DNA of 64,000 nt, taken from NCBI GenBank assembly GCA_965250275.1, contig OZ252297.1, positions 1,488,001-1,552,000 on the forward strand, written 5' to 3'. Shown one piece after another: positions 1 through 8,989 of this stretch (its first letter is position 1; each line of letters starts with the position of its first letter). Both the position numbers and the translations under genes were made by a program. This stretch comes from G965250275 sp965250275 (GTDB lineage: Bacteria; Pseudomonadota; Alphaproteobacteria; Rhodobacterales; Rhodobacteraceae). Below the pieces are notes generated by a model, which saw only the letters and a list, made by a program, of their open reading frames with translations, was not told the DNA's origin and ran no database searches.

Positions 1-1
1 G

Positions 2-679
2 CTGGTCACCGGCGGCCTGTTTTTGCTGATTTTCACCATCGCAATCGGGCCGCGGCGAGGCGACGTGATGGGCGTGCCTTTTGTGGAGTTTCTGGCCCCC
101 GGCATTCTGATGATGACGGTGATCCAGAACGCATTTGCCAACACGTCTTCATCGGTCGTGATCTCGAAAGTGCAGGGCAACATTGTCGATACGCTGATGC
201 CGCCGCTGTCGGCGCTGGAACTTTTGATCGGCTACCTTGCCGGCGGAATTGCGCGTGGCGTGTTGGTGGCGCTGGCGCTGGGTGTGGGTCTCTGGCTGGT
301 TCTGGGGATCGTGCCACAGCATCCGTTAGTGTTTCTGGTCTTCGTGGTGCTGGGAGCGGGCCTCTTGGGGGGGCTCGGGCTGGTCGCGGGCATCTATTCG
401 GAGAAGTTCGATCAGATGGCAGCAATCACGAATTTCATTGTCACGCCGCTCGCATTCCTGTCTGGCACGTTCTACTCGGTCGAAGCCTTGCCACCGGTTC
501 TCAACCAGATCACGCATTTCAATCCGATCTTCTACCTCATTGACGGGGTGCGGTTTGGCGTCCTGGGGGTGTCCGATAGCAACCCATTGATTGGCTTCGT
601 GATTTGCATCGTCACAACAAGCCTGGTTGGCCTCCTCGCTTGGAGAATGCTGAAGACGGGGTACCGGCTAAAGGCATGA
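2..679 (+). CDS. ABC-2 type transporter permease, 5'-truncated
   Basis: Membrane subunit of an ABC-2 type exporter; substrate unknown. The reading frame is open from base 2, so the gene starts outside the window. About 225 residues are visible with several hydrophobic segments. An ABC-2 permease signature lies in the C-terminal third: a stretch around SGTFYSVEALP followed by a NPIFYLIDGVRFG segment, as in NodJ/YadH-like permeases. The final residues form a last membrane helix and a short basic tail. An ATP-binding subunit would be expected upstream but lies outside the window. The next gene is convergent, so this is the end of its operon. Confidence 0.85.
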   Translation: MVTGGLFLLIFTIAIGPRRGDVMGVPFVEFLAPGILMMTVIQNAFANTSSSVVISKVQGNIVDTLMPPLSALELLIGYLAGGIARGVLVALALGVGLWLVLGIVPQHPLVFLVFVVLGAGLLGGLGLVAGIYSEKFDQMAAITNFIVTPLAFLSGTFYSVEALPPVLNQITHFNPIFYLIDGVRFGVLGVSDSNPLIGFVICIVTTSLVGLLAWRMLKTGYRLKA

Positions 680-701
680 ACGCCAGACGTCGGATTGGCC
701 C

Positions 702-1592
702 CTACCCACCCCGTTTGCGCACCTGTCCTTCGCGGAGGGCCAGCATCAGCGCACCGGCCAGAATGACGGCCGCGCCCAGAATGGTAACGACGTCAGGGAT
801 GACCCCGAAGCCAGCGAAGTCGTAAAGGGTGGCAAAAATCAAAGTGGCATAGCTGAATGGCGCGGCAAAACTGGCATCCGCGCGGGCCATCCCGTTCACA
901 AAACAAGCCTGCGCGCAGGCCATCACCACGCCGACGCCCGCCAGCGCGATCCATTGCTCGGACGTTGGGGCCTGCCAGACGGGCAGAACGGCGACAGTCG
1001 CGATGCCGACGCCGATGAAGTTATTGATCAGCAGGATCTGCAAGGGGCTCTCTCGGCTCGACAGCTTTTTGATGAAGATCAGTTCAAGCCCCATGACCAT
1101 GGCTGCGCCCAAGGCCAGCAGGGCCGCGGCTTGAAAGCTGGCCGGTGTCGGCCGCAAGAGAATCAACGCACCCGCCAACGCGATGGCGGCGGCACTCCAA
1201 CGGATGCGCCCCACGCGTTCGCCCAGCAAAGGAATGGCGAGCATCATCGCAAAGACCGGGTTCAGAAAGCTGATGGCGGTCGCATCGGCCATCGGGATGT
1301 AAGCGACCGAAGCGAACATGAGCGAGACGCCGATCCAGCCCGAGATCGTCCGCCCGAAATGGAGTGGCCAATGCGGGCGGTGCAGCGTCGGGCGGGTGAC
1401 CGCTACAACGGCCGAGATCGCAAGAAAGGCAAACACAAATCGACCGTGGCTAATCTGCAGGGGGTGAAGCCGCGGCCCCAGACTGTCTGTTCCCAGAGCT
1501 TTTGCCAGCAGGGTCGTGCCCGCGATGAAGGCGGTGGCCGCGACGATCAGTAACGCCGCCAACCGTGGATTCTGATCCTGCGGTGCAAACAT
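702..1592 (-). CDS. DMT superfamily (EamA) transporter
   Basis: A 296-residue integral membrane protein with about ten hydrophobic helices in two tandem EamA repeats, the usual architecture and length of drug/metabolite exporters. The conserved segment before helix 4 (ADATAISFLNPVFAMMLAI) and its second-half counterpart around ADASFAAPFSYATLIFATL are visible. Substrate cannot be inferred. It converges on the ABC-2 permease gene with only 22 bases between them. It lies in the same orientation as the MerR-family gene upstream, with a 54-base gap, so co-transcription is possible. The start is ATG at 1592. Confidence 0.85.
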   Translation of the reverse strand: MFAPQDQNPRLAALLIVAATAFIAGTTLLAKALGTDSLGPRLHPLQISHGRFVFAFLAISAVVAVTRPTLHRPHWPLHFGRTISGWIGVSLMFASVAYIPMADATAISFLNPVFAMMLAIPLLGERVGRIRWSAAAIALAGALILLRPTPASFQAAALLALGAAMVMGLELIFIKKLSSRESPLQILLINNFIGVGIATVAVLPVWQAPTSEQWIALAGVGVVMACAQACFVNGMARADASFAAPFSYATLIFATLYDFAGFGVIPDVVTILGAAVILAGALMLALREGQVRKRGG

Positions 1593-1646
1593 GCCGGTGA
1601 TATGCGCGGGCGACGCAGGGGACGCAAGTGGCGCGATGCCACTGGC

Positions 1647-2018
1647 TCAGTCGGGCTCTGGAAAATCGTCGGAGGCGAGGGCCGCTTTCGTCGCCCGCAA
1701 TGTTGTGAGGAAACGGCGGGCTTGAGCGATTCTGGATTCAACCTCTTCGATCCGGGCCTGCAGGAAGGCTTCGCCATCAAAATCCTCGGCATCAGCGGCC
1801 TGCAACTGTCCGATGAAGATGGACAGATCGGCAATGGTCAGACCCGCTGCTTGCGCCTCGGCGATCATCTCGAGCGTGAGCAGGCTTTCTTCGGGGTAAT
1901 GCCGGTAATTGTTCGTGGGGTCAGTGCCCGGTGCGGACTGGATCAGCCCCTGCCGCTCATAATAGCGCAGGGTGTCGCGGCTGACACCACTGCGGCGCGA
2001 AAGTTCACCAATCCGCAT
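1647..2018 (-). CDS. MerR family transcriptional regulator
   Basis: A 123-residue DNA-binding regulator. Residues 1-70 form the MerR winged helix-turn-helix: MRIGELSRRSGVS at the start, RYYERQGLI at about 18-26 and a YRHYPEE wing. Residues 80-115 form an alpha-helical dimerisation segment (IEEVESRIAQARRFL). The protein has no cysteine, so it is not a thiolate metal sensor of the CueR/ZntR/HmrR kind, and its effector is unknown. It is divergent from the zinc-ribbon gene at 2096. The 77-base gap holds a dyad, which makes control of that neighbour likely. Confidence 0.88.
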   Translation of the reverse strand: MRIGELSRRSGVSRDTLRYYERQGLIQSAPGTDPTNNYRHYPEESLLTLEMIAEAQAAGLTIADLSIFIGQLQAADAEDFDGEAFLQARIEEVESRIAQARRFLTTLRATKAALASDDFPEPD

Positions 2019-2026
2019 GTTGTTCG

Positions 2027-2054
2027 AAAACCATTGACTCTACTCCATGGTTTT
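2027..2054. promoter_or_regulatory. Probable MerR-type operator over a divergent promoter
   Basis: A perfect 8-base inverted repeat, AAAACCAT at 2027-2034 and ATGGTTTT at 2047-2054, lies between the divergent MerR and zinc-ribbon genes. A TTGACT hexamer at 2034-2039 overlaps the left arm, and GATACT at 2058-2063 could be the -10, giving an 18-base spacer. A dyad in or next to a promoter spacer is the standard MerR arrangement, although 19-20 bases is more typical. Binding by the adjacent regulator is inferred. Confidence 0.55.
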
Positions 2055-2095
2055 GACGATACTGCGTTGCATGAAATGACGCAAGGGGTGAAGCC

Positions 2096-2347
2096 ATGGG
2101 CGCCAGATGTCAGAGCTGCGGTATGCCGCTCAGCAAGGACCCGCAGGGTGGTGGGAGCGAGGTCGATGGTGGGCGCAGCAAGGTCTACTGCTCGCTGTGT
2201 TACGAGAATGGCGCCTTCAAACATCCCGATACGAATTTGGAAGAGTTCCGGGCCTATTGCGTGAAGGCCTTGCAGGCCAAAGGGATGCCAAAGATCATGG
2301 CAATGGTGTTCACCAGCGGGATGGGGAAGCTCGAACGTTGGCAATAG
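2096..2347 (+). CDS. Small zinc-ribbon domain protein
   Basis: An 83-residue protein with two CxxC knuckles, C5/C8 (CQSCGMP) and C32/C35 (CSLCYENG), spaced to bind one zinc ion. The remainder (roughly residues 40-83) is helical with a KGMPKIMAMVF segment. It matches the 'putative zinc ribbon' family of small bacterial proteins, whose molecular role is not established. There is no signal peptide, so it should be cytosolic. It is preceded by an AAGGGGTG ribosome-binding stretch and by the MerR-type dyad, suggesting inducible expression from the divergent regulator. Confidence 0.8.
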   Translation: MGARCQSCGMPLSKDPQGGGSEVDGGRSKVYCSLCYENGAFKHPDTNLEEFRAYCVKALQAKGMPKIMAMVFTSGMGKLERWQ

Positions 2348-2606
2348 ATATCCTTCAAGCGCATCAGAGTAACTCGGCGACCGTGGAGTAACCGCCCCGA
2401 GAAAAATGGGGCTGTGCAATCCGCGCGGCTTGCGCTACACGACACGCATGACAGCTTTGCGATCAGTCCTGTTCGATCGACGCCGACGCGTACGCGCGTA
2501 ACCGGCCTGCTGTTTCTTGCGTCCATGTAAAGACGCGTTTTCACGACATTGACGAAACCGCCCCACTGTTGCACCAAAGGGGCTTGTTCACTGAAAGGAT
2601 GATCCG

Positions 2607-3782
2607 ATGATCCCGTCCATTCTGCCGACTTATTCTCGTGCGGATTTGAGCTTTGCCAAAGGCGAAGGCACCTGGTTGATCGAGGCGGACGGACGACGTT
2701 TTCTGGACCTTGGCTCGGGTATTGCCGTCAACGTTCTTGGACATGCAAACCCGGCGCTGGTGTCTGCGTTGACGGAACAGGCACAGGCACTCTGGCACGT
2801 GTCGAACCTCTATCAGATTCCACAGCAGCAGGCCCTTGCAGACAAGCTGGTCGAAAACACCTTTGCCGACTCGGTGTTTTTTACAAACTCCGGGACCGAA
2901 GCCTGTGAACTGGCCGTAAAGATGGCGCGCAAGTATTGGTACGAAAAGGGACAGCCGGACCGCACCGATATCATCACCTTCGAGGGATCCTTTCACGGAC
3001 GGTCTTCCGCCGGCATCGCAGCGGCCGGCTCCGAGAAGATGACCAAGGGGTTTGGCCCGCTTCTGCCGGGATTTGTCCATCTCCCATGGGGTGATCACGA
3101 TGCGCTCACCTCTGCGGTTACAGATACGGTTGGCGCGATCCTGATTGAGCCCGTTCAGGGCGAGGGTGGTATTCGGCCCCTGCCGGATCAGTGCCTGAAA
3201 GGGCTGCGCGATCTTTGCGACGAACACGACCTTTTGCTCATTCTCGATGAGGTACAGTGCGGCGTCGGGCGCACAGGCAAACTTTTTGCGCATGAGTGGG
3301 CTGGGATTGAGCCGGATATCATGATGGTTGCCAAAGGCATCGGCGGTGGGTTCCCGCTGGGCGCGGTTCTGGCGACGCAAGAGGCCGCTATGGGCATGAC
3401 GGCTGGAACGCACGGCTCGACCTATGGCGGAAACCCGTTGGCTTGCGCGGTCGGTAATGCCGTCATGGATATCGTTGCCGAGCCGGAATTTTTGGCTGAT
3501 GTCAGCCGGAAAGCCGGGCAGTTGCGCCAAAAACTCGAGAGCCTCGTAGCAAGCCACCCGGACGTGTTTGAAGAAGTGCGCGGATCAGGGCTGATGCTGG
3601 GTCTCAAATGCAAAATCCCTAATGTCGAAATGGTTGCTGCGGGGTATGCGTCCGAGGTCATTACGGTCCCGGCGGCCGACAATGTGATCCGATTGCTTCC
3701 GCCGCTGAACATCACGGACGACGAGATCGCCGAAGCAATTGCGCGACTTGACCGTGCTGCGACATCGCTTGTGCCCGCCTGA
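2607..3782 (+). CDS. argD: Acetylornithine transaminase
   Basis: A 391-residue class-III PLP-dependent aminotransferase. It converts N-acetylglutamate semialdehyde to N-acetylornithine in arginine biosynthesis, and such enzymes often also serve succinyl-diaminopimelate transamination. Visible motifs are the NSGTEA phosphate-binding stretch near residue 95, the FHGRS segment near 130, the LDEVQCGVGRTG aspartate motif near 217 and the Schiff-base lysine in AKGIGGGFPLG near 245. Length and motif spacing are typical. The argD-argF order, with a 79-base gap, supports the ArgD assignment over other class-III transaminases. Confidence 0.92.
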   Translation: MIPSILPTYSRADLSFAKGEGTWLIEADGRRFLDLGSGIAVNVLGHANPALVSALTEQAQALWHVSNLYQIPQQQALADKLVENTFADSVFFTNSGTEACELAVKMARKYWYEKGQPDRTDIITFEGSFHGRSSAGIAAAGSEKMTKGFGPLLPGFVHLPWGDHDALTSAVTDTVGAILIEPVQGEGGIRPLPDQCLKGLRDLCDEHDLLLILDEVQCGVGRTGKLFAHEWAGIEPDIMMVAKGIGGGFPLGAVLATQEAAMGMTAGTHGSTYGGNPLACAVGNAVMDIVAEPEFLADVSRKAGQLRQKLESLVASHPDVFEEVRGSGLMLGLKCKIPNVEMVAAGYASEVITVPAADNVIRLLPPLNITDDEIAEAIARLDRAATSLVPA

Positions 3783-3861
3783 CGTTCGCTCCCTGTCACA
3801 TCGACTCGTTGGATCGGGGTGAAAAGCGCCCCGACCCGGCCATTCCAAAGAAGTCACCGCT

Positions 3862-4788
3862 ATGAATCACTTTCTGGATATCCACAAAACCGACGCGAAT
3901 GCCTTGCGCACCATCATTGACTCCGCCGGCCAGATCAAAGCCGCCCGCCACGGCAGACCGCGGGCGGCCCCGGACGATGACTTGCCGTTGAAGGACCGGA
4001 TGGTCGCGTTGATCTTCGAAAAACCCTCAACGCGCACCCGGGTCAGTTTCGATGTCGGCGTTCGCCAGATGGGTGGGCAAACAATGGTGCTGTCTGGCAA
4101 AGACATGCAGCTGGGGCATGGTGAAACCATTGCCGATACGGCCCGGGTCCTTAGCCGGATGGTCGACATGATCATGATCCGGACCTTCGACGAAGCCGTT
4201 CTGCTGGAGATGGCGGAACACGCCACCATACCGGTGATCAATGGGCTGACCGACCGCACGCACCCCTGCCAGATCATGGCAGACGTCATGACCTTCGAGG
4301 AACATCGCGGCCCGATTGCGGGAAAGAAGGTGGTGTGGACCGGAGACGGCAACAACGTCTGTTCGTCGTTTCTGCATGCTGCGGGACAGTTCGGCTTTGA
4401 CCTCACCTTCAGTGGTCCGTCCCAGCTCGATCCGGAGGATGAGTTTGTCGGATACGCCCGCTCAAAAGGCAGTTCGGTTCAGATCGAACGCGATCCGGCC
4501 AAAGCAGTGCAGGGCGCCGATCTTGTGGTGGCGGACACCTGGATATCCATGCACGATTCCCAATCGGCGCGCGAGCGCCGGCACAATATGCTGCGGCCTT
4601 ATCAGGTTAATGACGCGCTGATGGCCCATGCAAAACCGGACGCGCTGTTCATGCACTGCCTGCCCGCCCACCGGGAAGAGGAAGTGACTTCCAGCGTTAT
4701 GGATGGGCCGCATTCCGTCATATTTGACGAGGCCGAAAACCGATTGCACGTGCAAAAGGCGATCATGCGCTGGTGTCTCAACGGGTAA
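3862..4788 (+). CDS. argF: Ornithine carbamoyltransferase
   Basis: A 308-residue cytosolic enzyme that makes citrulline from ornithine and carbamoyl phosphate. The carbamoyl-phosphate-binding STRTR motif is at residues 56-60, HPCQ at 134-137 and the ornithine-side HCLP motif at 265-268, all in the family's normal places. The QMGGQ segment following STRTR is also conserved. It lies downstream of argD in the same direction, consistent with an argDF operon as in other Rhodobacteraceae. The start is ATG at 3862. Confidence 0.95.
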   Translation: MNHFLDIHKTDANALRTIIDSAGQIKAARHGRPRAAPDDDLPLKDRMVALIFEKPSTRTRVSFDVGVRQMGGQTMVLSGKDMQLGHGETIADTARVLSRMVDMIMIRTFDEAVLLEMAEHATIPVINGLTDRTHPCQIMADVMTFEEHRGPIAGKKVVWTGDGNNVCSSFLHAAGQFGFDLTFSGPSQLDPEDEFVGYARSKGSSVQIERDPAKAVQGADLVVADTWISMHDSQSARERRHNMLRPYQVNDALMAHAKPDALFMHCLPAHREEEVTSSVMDGPHSVIFDEAENRLHVQKAIMRWCLNG

Positions 4789-4926
4789 AGGCCCGACCGG
4801 CGCCGACCCCGCTTGCGTCCGTGTCCGGATTCCAGTCCGTTCATCGAACCGAACCAGCGTTCAAAGATCGCGGTTAGGGTGACGTTTTGGCTGGCAAAGC
4901 CCCGGCAACAGGCGTATGCGCGAAGC

Positions 4927-6159
4927 ATGGCCCGTCCTGTTTCGCTTTCTGACGCCGCGGCCTTGCCGAAATGGCGTCAGCCTGTGTCGCTGTTGTTTTT
5001 GATGGCACTTGCTATGCCAATCGCATTCGCGACCTGGTCGGCCTTGCTGAACAACTTTGTCATCGAAGTCGCGAATTTTGACGGCAGCGATATCGGGTGG
5101 CTGCATACCGTCCGCGAGATACCGGGTTTTCTGGCCGTTGGTGTGATTGCGATCATTATGTTCGTGCGTGAACAGATCGTCGGGCTGGTGTCCTTGATTC
5201 TCTTGGGGGTCGCCACCGCGATGACTGCCTGGTTCCCCACATTGGGCGGGATATTGGCGATCACAATGCTCAGCTCGATCGGGTTTCACTACTATGAAAC
5301 CATCAATCAATCCTTGCAGTTGCAATGGTTGCCCAAGGACCGCGCACCGCAGATGCTGGGCTGGCTACTGGCCGCGGGATCGCTCGCGACACTATGCTCG
5401 TATGGCCTGATCGTGCTGTTGTGGGAACCTCTCGGGCTGACCTACAACATCGTTTACATGGTGGCGGGTGGGTTGACGGCGGCCATCGCATTGTTTGCGC
5501 TGGTGGCCTTTCCGCAGTTTGACAGCCCAACAGTGCAGACAAAGAAGATTGTCCTGCGGCGACGCTACTGGCTCTACTATGCATTGCAGTTCATGTCCGG
5601 CGCCCGAAGGCAGATTTTCATCGTGTTCGCCGGGTTCATGATGGTCGAGAAATTCGGCATGGCGGTGCATGAAATCACGGCCCTTTACTTGATCAATCTG
5701 GTCGCCAACATGGTGTTGGCGCCGTTCTTCGGACGTGCCGTTGGTTACTTCGGAGAACGTAATGCGCTGGGCTTCGAATACATCGGCCTGACGTTGGTGT
5801 TTCTTGCTTATGGCGGCATCTACTATTTCGGGTGGGGCGTTTTGCTTGCCGCAACGCTTTACGTGCTGGATCACCTCTTCTTTGCACTCGCGCTGGCCCT
5901 GAAAACCTATTTTCAGAAAATTGCAGACCCTGCTGATATCGCTCCGACCGCGGCGGTTGCCTTCACGATCAATCATATCGCCGCAGTCTTTCTGCCTGCG
6001 GGCCTGGGTTATCTCTGGCTGGTATCTCCGGCGGCGGTGTTTGGACTGGCCGCTGCCATGGCGATGGTTTCTCTCCTTCTGGCAATGCTCATTCCACGCC
6101 ACCCGGAGGCTGGAAACGAGACCATTCTGGTCCGGTTTGCACCGACGCCGGCGGAGTAG
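4927..6159 (+). CDS. MFS transporter
   Basis: About 410 residues with roughly twelve hydrophobic helices, matching the major facilitator fold; substrate unknown. The reading frame is open back to 4813, but that extension is non-hydrophobic and poorly protein-like. The ATG at 4927 (MARPVSLSDAA) gives a short cytoplasmic tail before helix 1 and is preferred. A central basic loop (LRRRYW) separates the two six-helix halves. Three bases separate it from the MATE gene, so the two are probably co-transcribed. It could equally be a permease for a sugar or acid. Confidence 0.8.
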   Translation: MARPVSLSDAAALPKWRQPVSLLFLMALAMPIAFATWSALLNNFVIEVANFDGSDIGWLHTVREIPGFLAVGVIAIIMFVREQIVGLVSLILLGVATAMTAWFPTLGGILAITMLSSIGFHYYETINQSLQLQWLPKDRAPQMLGWLLAAGSLATLCSYGLIVLLWEPLGLTYNIVYMVAGGLTAAIALFALVAFPQFDSPTVQTKKIVLRRRYWLYYALQFMSGARRQIFIVFAGFMMVEKFGMAVHEITALYLINLVANMVLAPFFGRAVGYFGERNALGFEYIGLTLVFLAYGGIYYFGWGVLLAATLYVLDHLFFALALALKTYFQKIADPADIAPTAAVAFTINHIAAVFLPAGLGYLWLVSPAAVFGLAAAMAMVSLLLAMLIPRHPEAGNETILVRFAPTPAE

Positions 6160-6162
6160 CGC

Positions 6163-7557
6163 ATGTCTGAAAAAGGGCGGTTCCTGACCGGGTCTACAAT
6201 GGGGCATGTCGTGCGCATGACCATGACCGGGGCGATGGGGATCACCTTTGTCTTTCTGGTCGATGCCGCGAACCTCTTCTGGATCGCCAAGCTGGGTGAT
6301 CCGCAGTTGGTCGCCGCAATCGGATTTGCATTCGCCATCCAGTTTTTCTCTATATCATCCGGGATCGGTCTGATGATCGCGTCTTCGGCGATCATTTCTC
6401 GTGCCATTGGGGCTGGCGATCGCGACCGGGCGCGGCGCATGGCAACAAGTGCCGCGATCATTGCCGGACTGATACAAAGCCTGATGGCCATCGTCATTAT
6501 CGTGTTTCGGCACGAGATCGTCGCCTTCTCCGGCGCAACCGGAGACACCGCCGATCTCGCCGCGCGGTACTTGTTGCTGTCGCTTCCTTCGCTGGGGATC
6601 ATGGCGGTGGGTATGATTGCCAACGGGGCCCTGCGCGCCGAAGGAGACGGCAAGCGCTCGATGTATGTCACACTCCTGTCCGGTGTCGTGGCCATGGTGA
6701 TCGATCCGATCATGATCTACGGGCTTGGCTGGGGGCTGGATGGCGCGGCGGCTGGGCTGGCCATTTTCCGCTGCATGATGCTGTATCTGGCGTTGCGTTT
6801 TGCCATCGGGGTCCACGACCTGATGGCGGTCCCGAGCCTTCAGGATGTGCGCGACACCATGCGGCCATACCTGGCGATTGCGCTCCCGGCGATCCTGACC
6901 CAGATGGCGACGCCGGTGGGCAATTACATCCTGACGTTCAGCATCGCGCCATTCGGGGACGAGGCGATGGCGGGATGGGCTGTGGTTGGTCGCCTGACGG
7001 TCGTCGCCTTCGGTGGCATTTTCTCGCTATCAGGCGCCATCGGCGGAATCTTTGGCCAGAACTACGGCGCGCGGGACTATGCGCGCCTGCGCACGACCTA
7101 TCGCGACGCGCTGATCTTCGGGCTGATCTACACATTGGTGACATGGGGCATCCTTGTCCTGGCCAGCGACATGGTGATCTCGGCGTTCAACCTGCCGGCG
7201 CAGGCCGCGGCGGTGGTCCTGGCGTTCACTCACATCGGCGCCGGAGGGTTCATTTTCGCCGCAGCCTTGTTCGTGTGCAACGCGGCCTTTAACGCGCTTG
7301 GCAGACCGCTGCGCTCGACGGTTGTGAACTGGAGCCGCGACGGCGTTCTGACCCTCCCGTTGGCGCTCTGGGCCGGGGGGCTATTCGGAGCGGTCGGCGT
7401 GATTTACGCTCAAGCTGCGGCCAGCATCATTGTCGGCGCGGGCGCGGCCTATTGGGGGTGGCACTATGTGTCTGGGCTTGGGCGCGAGACCTATCCGAAA
7501 CTTGACCTCGAACCGCCAAGACCTTACGCGCACGCGGATCGTTTCCGGAGACGCTGA
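6163..7557 (+). CDS. MATE family efflux transporter
   Basis: A 464-residue membrane protein with about twelve helices in two homologous MatE halves. The GSTMGHVVRMTM start, the FSISSGIGLMI segment near residue 65 and the second-half counterpart FSLSGAIGGIFGQNYGA near residue 290 are typical of MATE (multidrug and toxin extrusion) proteins, which exchange drugs for sodium ions or protons. Substrate is unknown. Its stop codon overlaps the prmA start (TGATG at 7555-7559), so the two are translationally coupled despite unrelated functions. Confidence 0.9.
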   Translation: MSEKGRFLTGSTMGHVVRMTMTGAMGITFVFLVDAANLFWIAKLGDPQLVAAIGFAFAIQFFSISSGIGLMIASSAIISRAIGAGDRDRARRMATSAAIIAGLIQSLMAIVIIVFRHEIVAFSGATGDTADLAARYLLLSLPSLGIMAVGMIANGALRAEGDGKRSMYVTLLSGVVAMVIDPIMIYGLGWGLDGAAAGLAIFRCMMLYLALRFAIGVHDLMAVPSLQDVRDTMRPYLAIALPAILTQMATPVGNYILTFSIAPFGDEAMAGWAVVGRLTVVAFGGIFSLSGAIGGIFGQNYGARDYARLRTTYRDALIFGLIYTLVTWGILVLASDMVISAFNLPAQAAAVVLAFTHIGAGGFIFAAALFVCNAAFNALGRPLRSTVVNWSRDGVLTLPLALWAGGLFGAVGVIYAQAAASIIVGAGAAYWGWHYVSGLGRETYPKLDLEPPRPYAHADRFRRR

Positions 7558-8429
7558 TGCCCACCTACACCGCCCTGACCACACTTGAAGGCAAGGCTGC
7601 CGCCGAAGCGCTGGGCGCTGCGATGGAGCAGTTGAGCCCCGAACCCAGCGGGGTAGGGGTTTTCGAAATGGAGGACGGATCAGGCCTGTGGGAAATCGGC
7701 GGCTATTTCACCGATCCGCCCGATCAGGCGGGCCTTGCGCTCTTGGCAGCGGCATTTGACGCAAAGCCGTTTGCTGTGTCGGAACTTCCGGAAACGGACT
7801 GGGTCGCGCATGTTCGCCGGGAACTGGCCCCGGTCGAGGCCGGGCGGTTCTTTGTCTTTGGCAGTCACGACGCCGATCGCGTCCCGTCCGATGCAGAACC
7901 CTTGCTGATCGAAGCCGCCATGGCCTTTGGGACCGGACACCATGGGACCACTCTGGGCTGCTTGCGCGCGTTGGAACACCTGATCTCAGAGGGGGTTCAA
8001 GCGCAGAACGTGTTGGATCTGGGCTGTGGAACGGCGGTTCTGGCGATGGCGGCCGCACGCGTTTGGCCGGGTTCAGTCCTTGCCAGCGACATTGATGCCG
8101 TCGCCGTGGACGTTGCGCGCTCGAATGTTGGGGCCAACGAGCTGGGAGATCGCGTGATCTGTGTTGAAGCGGCGGGCTTCGCCGCGCCCGAACTGGCGAA
8201 GGCTGCTCCGTTTGATCTGGTGTTTGCCAACATCCTGAAAGGGCCGCTGATTGCATTGGCACCGGAGATGGCGGCGAATCTCCAGCCCGGCGGTCATGCC
8301 ATCCTGTCCGGGATCCTGAACGAACAGGCCGACGAGGTCAGCGAAGTTTATGCACGTTGTGGGATCAATGAGCAGCGGCGACAGATCATTGGTGACTGGA
8401 CGACCCTCAGTTTGCAAAAAGAGGCCTAA
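7557..8429 (+). CDS. prmA: Ribosomal protein L11 methyltransferase
   Basis: A 290-residue class-I SAM-dependent methyltransferase that trimethylates ribosomal protein L11. The GTGHHGTT segment (about residues 125-132), the SAM-binding DLGCGTAVLAMAA motif (about 158) and the ANILKGPL motif near residue 222 are the diagnostic PrmA signatures. The N-terminal about 95 residues form the L11-recognition domain. It overlaps the MATE gene by one base. A small hairpin after the stop probably ends the transcript. Confidence 0.93.
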   Translation: MPTYTALTTLEGKAAAEALGAAMEQLSPEPSGVGVFEMEDGSGLWEIGGYFTDPPDQAGLALLAAAFDAKPFAVSELPETDWVAHVRRELAPVEAGRFFVFGSHDADRVPSDAEPLLIEAAMAFGTGHHGTTLGCLRALEHLISEGVQAQNVLDLGCGTAVLAMAAARVWPGSVLASDIDAVAVDVARSNVGANELGDRVICVEAAGFAAPELAKAAPFDLVFANILKGPLIALAPEMAANLQPGGHAILSGILNEQADEVSEVYARCGINEQRRQIIGDWTTLSLQKEA

Positions 8430-8452
8430 GTAAGCCTTGTTTTAGGGGCATT

Positions 8453-8475
8453 TGAGGCACTTGCCTCACTTTTGC
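8453..8475 (+). terminator. Possible Rho-independent terminator after prmA
   Basis: TGAGGC (8453-8458) and GCCTCA (8463-8468) form a 6-bp stem with an ACTT loop, followed by CTTTTG. The stem is short and the T run weak, so termination may be partial. Confidence 0.4.
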
Positions 8476-8533
8476 CACATTTCAAATCTATCAATCAAAC
8501 TCCGCTGGTGGGGGCCAGTTACGGAGAGCTGCC

Positions 8534-8878
8534 ATGGTTCCGAGCCATGTCGAGTTTGACAACAGACTTAAGCGCCTTGTTCGCAAGCACAGCGCCATGT
8601 CGCGCGGCTATCGGCACAAGATGCGCACGGATGGCTTGATTGTTGTTCAGCCCCGCCGCAACACGCCGCGTTTGTCGATCCGTGCGGTCCTGATTTTCCT
8701 TGCCGCGTTTTTCGTTTTCAAAGGGTTCCTGATCGCGAACCTTGGTCCAGCGGCCTATGACGAGCGTCTGGCCGTGCTGGCCGAAGGTGCCGTTTTTGAA
8801 CAGGCTGGCGCGTGGGTGATGCAGATGGACCCGTTGTCGAGCCTTGTTGCGGATCAGTTGGGGCCGATCCTGCGTTAA
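8534..8878 (+). CDS. Conserved hypothetical single-pass membrane protein
   Basis: A 114-residue protein of unknown function. Residues 1-55 are basic and soluble (about 15 Arg/Lys). One hydrophobic helix at about 55-75 (IRAVLIFLAAFFVFKGFLI) crosses the membrane. The C-terminal about 40 residues (YDERLAVLAEGAVFEQAGAWVMQ) look helical and probably lie in the periplasm by the positive-inside rule. A GGAGAG ribosome-binding stretch precedes ATG 8534. It resembles small proteins often annotated as hypothetical in Rhodobacteraceae. Context, between prmA and a convergent DUF1127 gene, gives no functional hint. Confidence 0.65.
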   Translation: MVPSHVEFDNRLKRLVRKHSAMSRGYRHKMRTDGLIVVQPRRNTPRLSIRAVLIFLAAFFVFKGFLIANLGPAAYDERLAVLAEGAVFEQAGAWVMQMDPLSSLVADQLGPILR

Positions 8879-8908
8879 TCGGCGCGCATCTTAGCGTTTC
8901 AAAATAGA

Positions 8909-8940
8909 AACGCCGCAGAGCCCGGTGGCTGTGCGGCGTT
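8909..8940 (-). terminator. Rho-independent terminator for the DUF1127 gene
   Basis: A perfect 9-bp stem, AACGCCGCA (8909-8917) and TGCGGCGTT (8932-8940), lies between the converging hypothetical and DUF1127 genes. On the minus strand it is followed by TTCTATTTTG, a reasonable U-rich tail. On the plus strand the tail is poor. It is best read as terminator of the minus-strand gene that may also slow plus-strand readthrough. Confidence 0.7.
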
Positions 8941-8989
8941 GTGTTGCGTATGGCGGGGCGCCGGACGTTTAGTCCGTGCCCTGCAGAAT

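Noticed and set aside
2348..2606. Two GCCCC/GGGGC hairpins in the gap between the zinc-ribbon gene and argD
   Set aside because: Short 5-bp stems without T runs in GC-rich sequence; not convincing as terminators or riboswitch. Nothing else was seen there.
2541..3557. Long open frame on the minus strand inside argD
   Set aside because: It is the antisense shadow of a clear acetylornithine transaminase gene; GC-rich codon use creates long antisense frames.
4850..4875. GTTC/GAAC cluster before the MFS gene considered as a LexA site
   Set aside because: Spacing does not fit GTTC-N7-GTTC.
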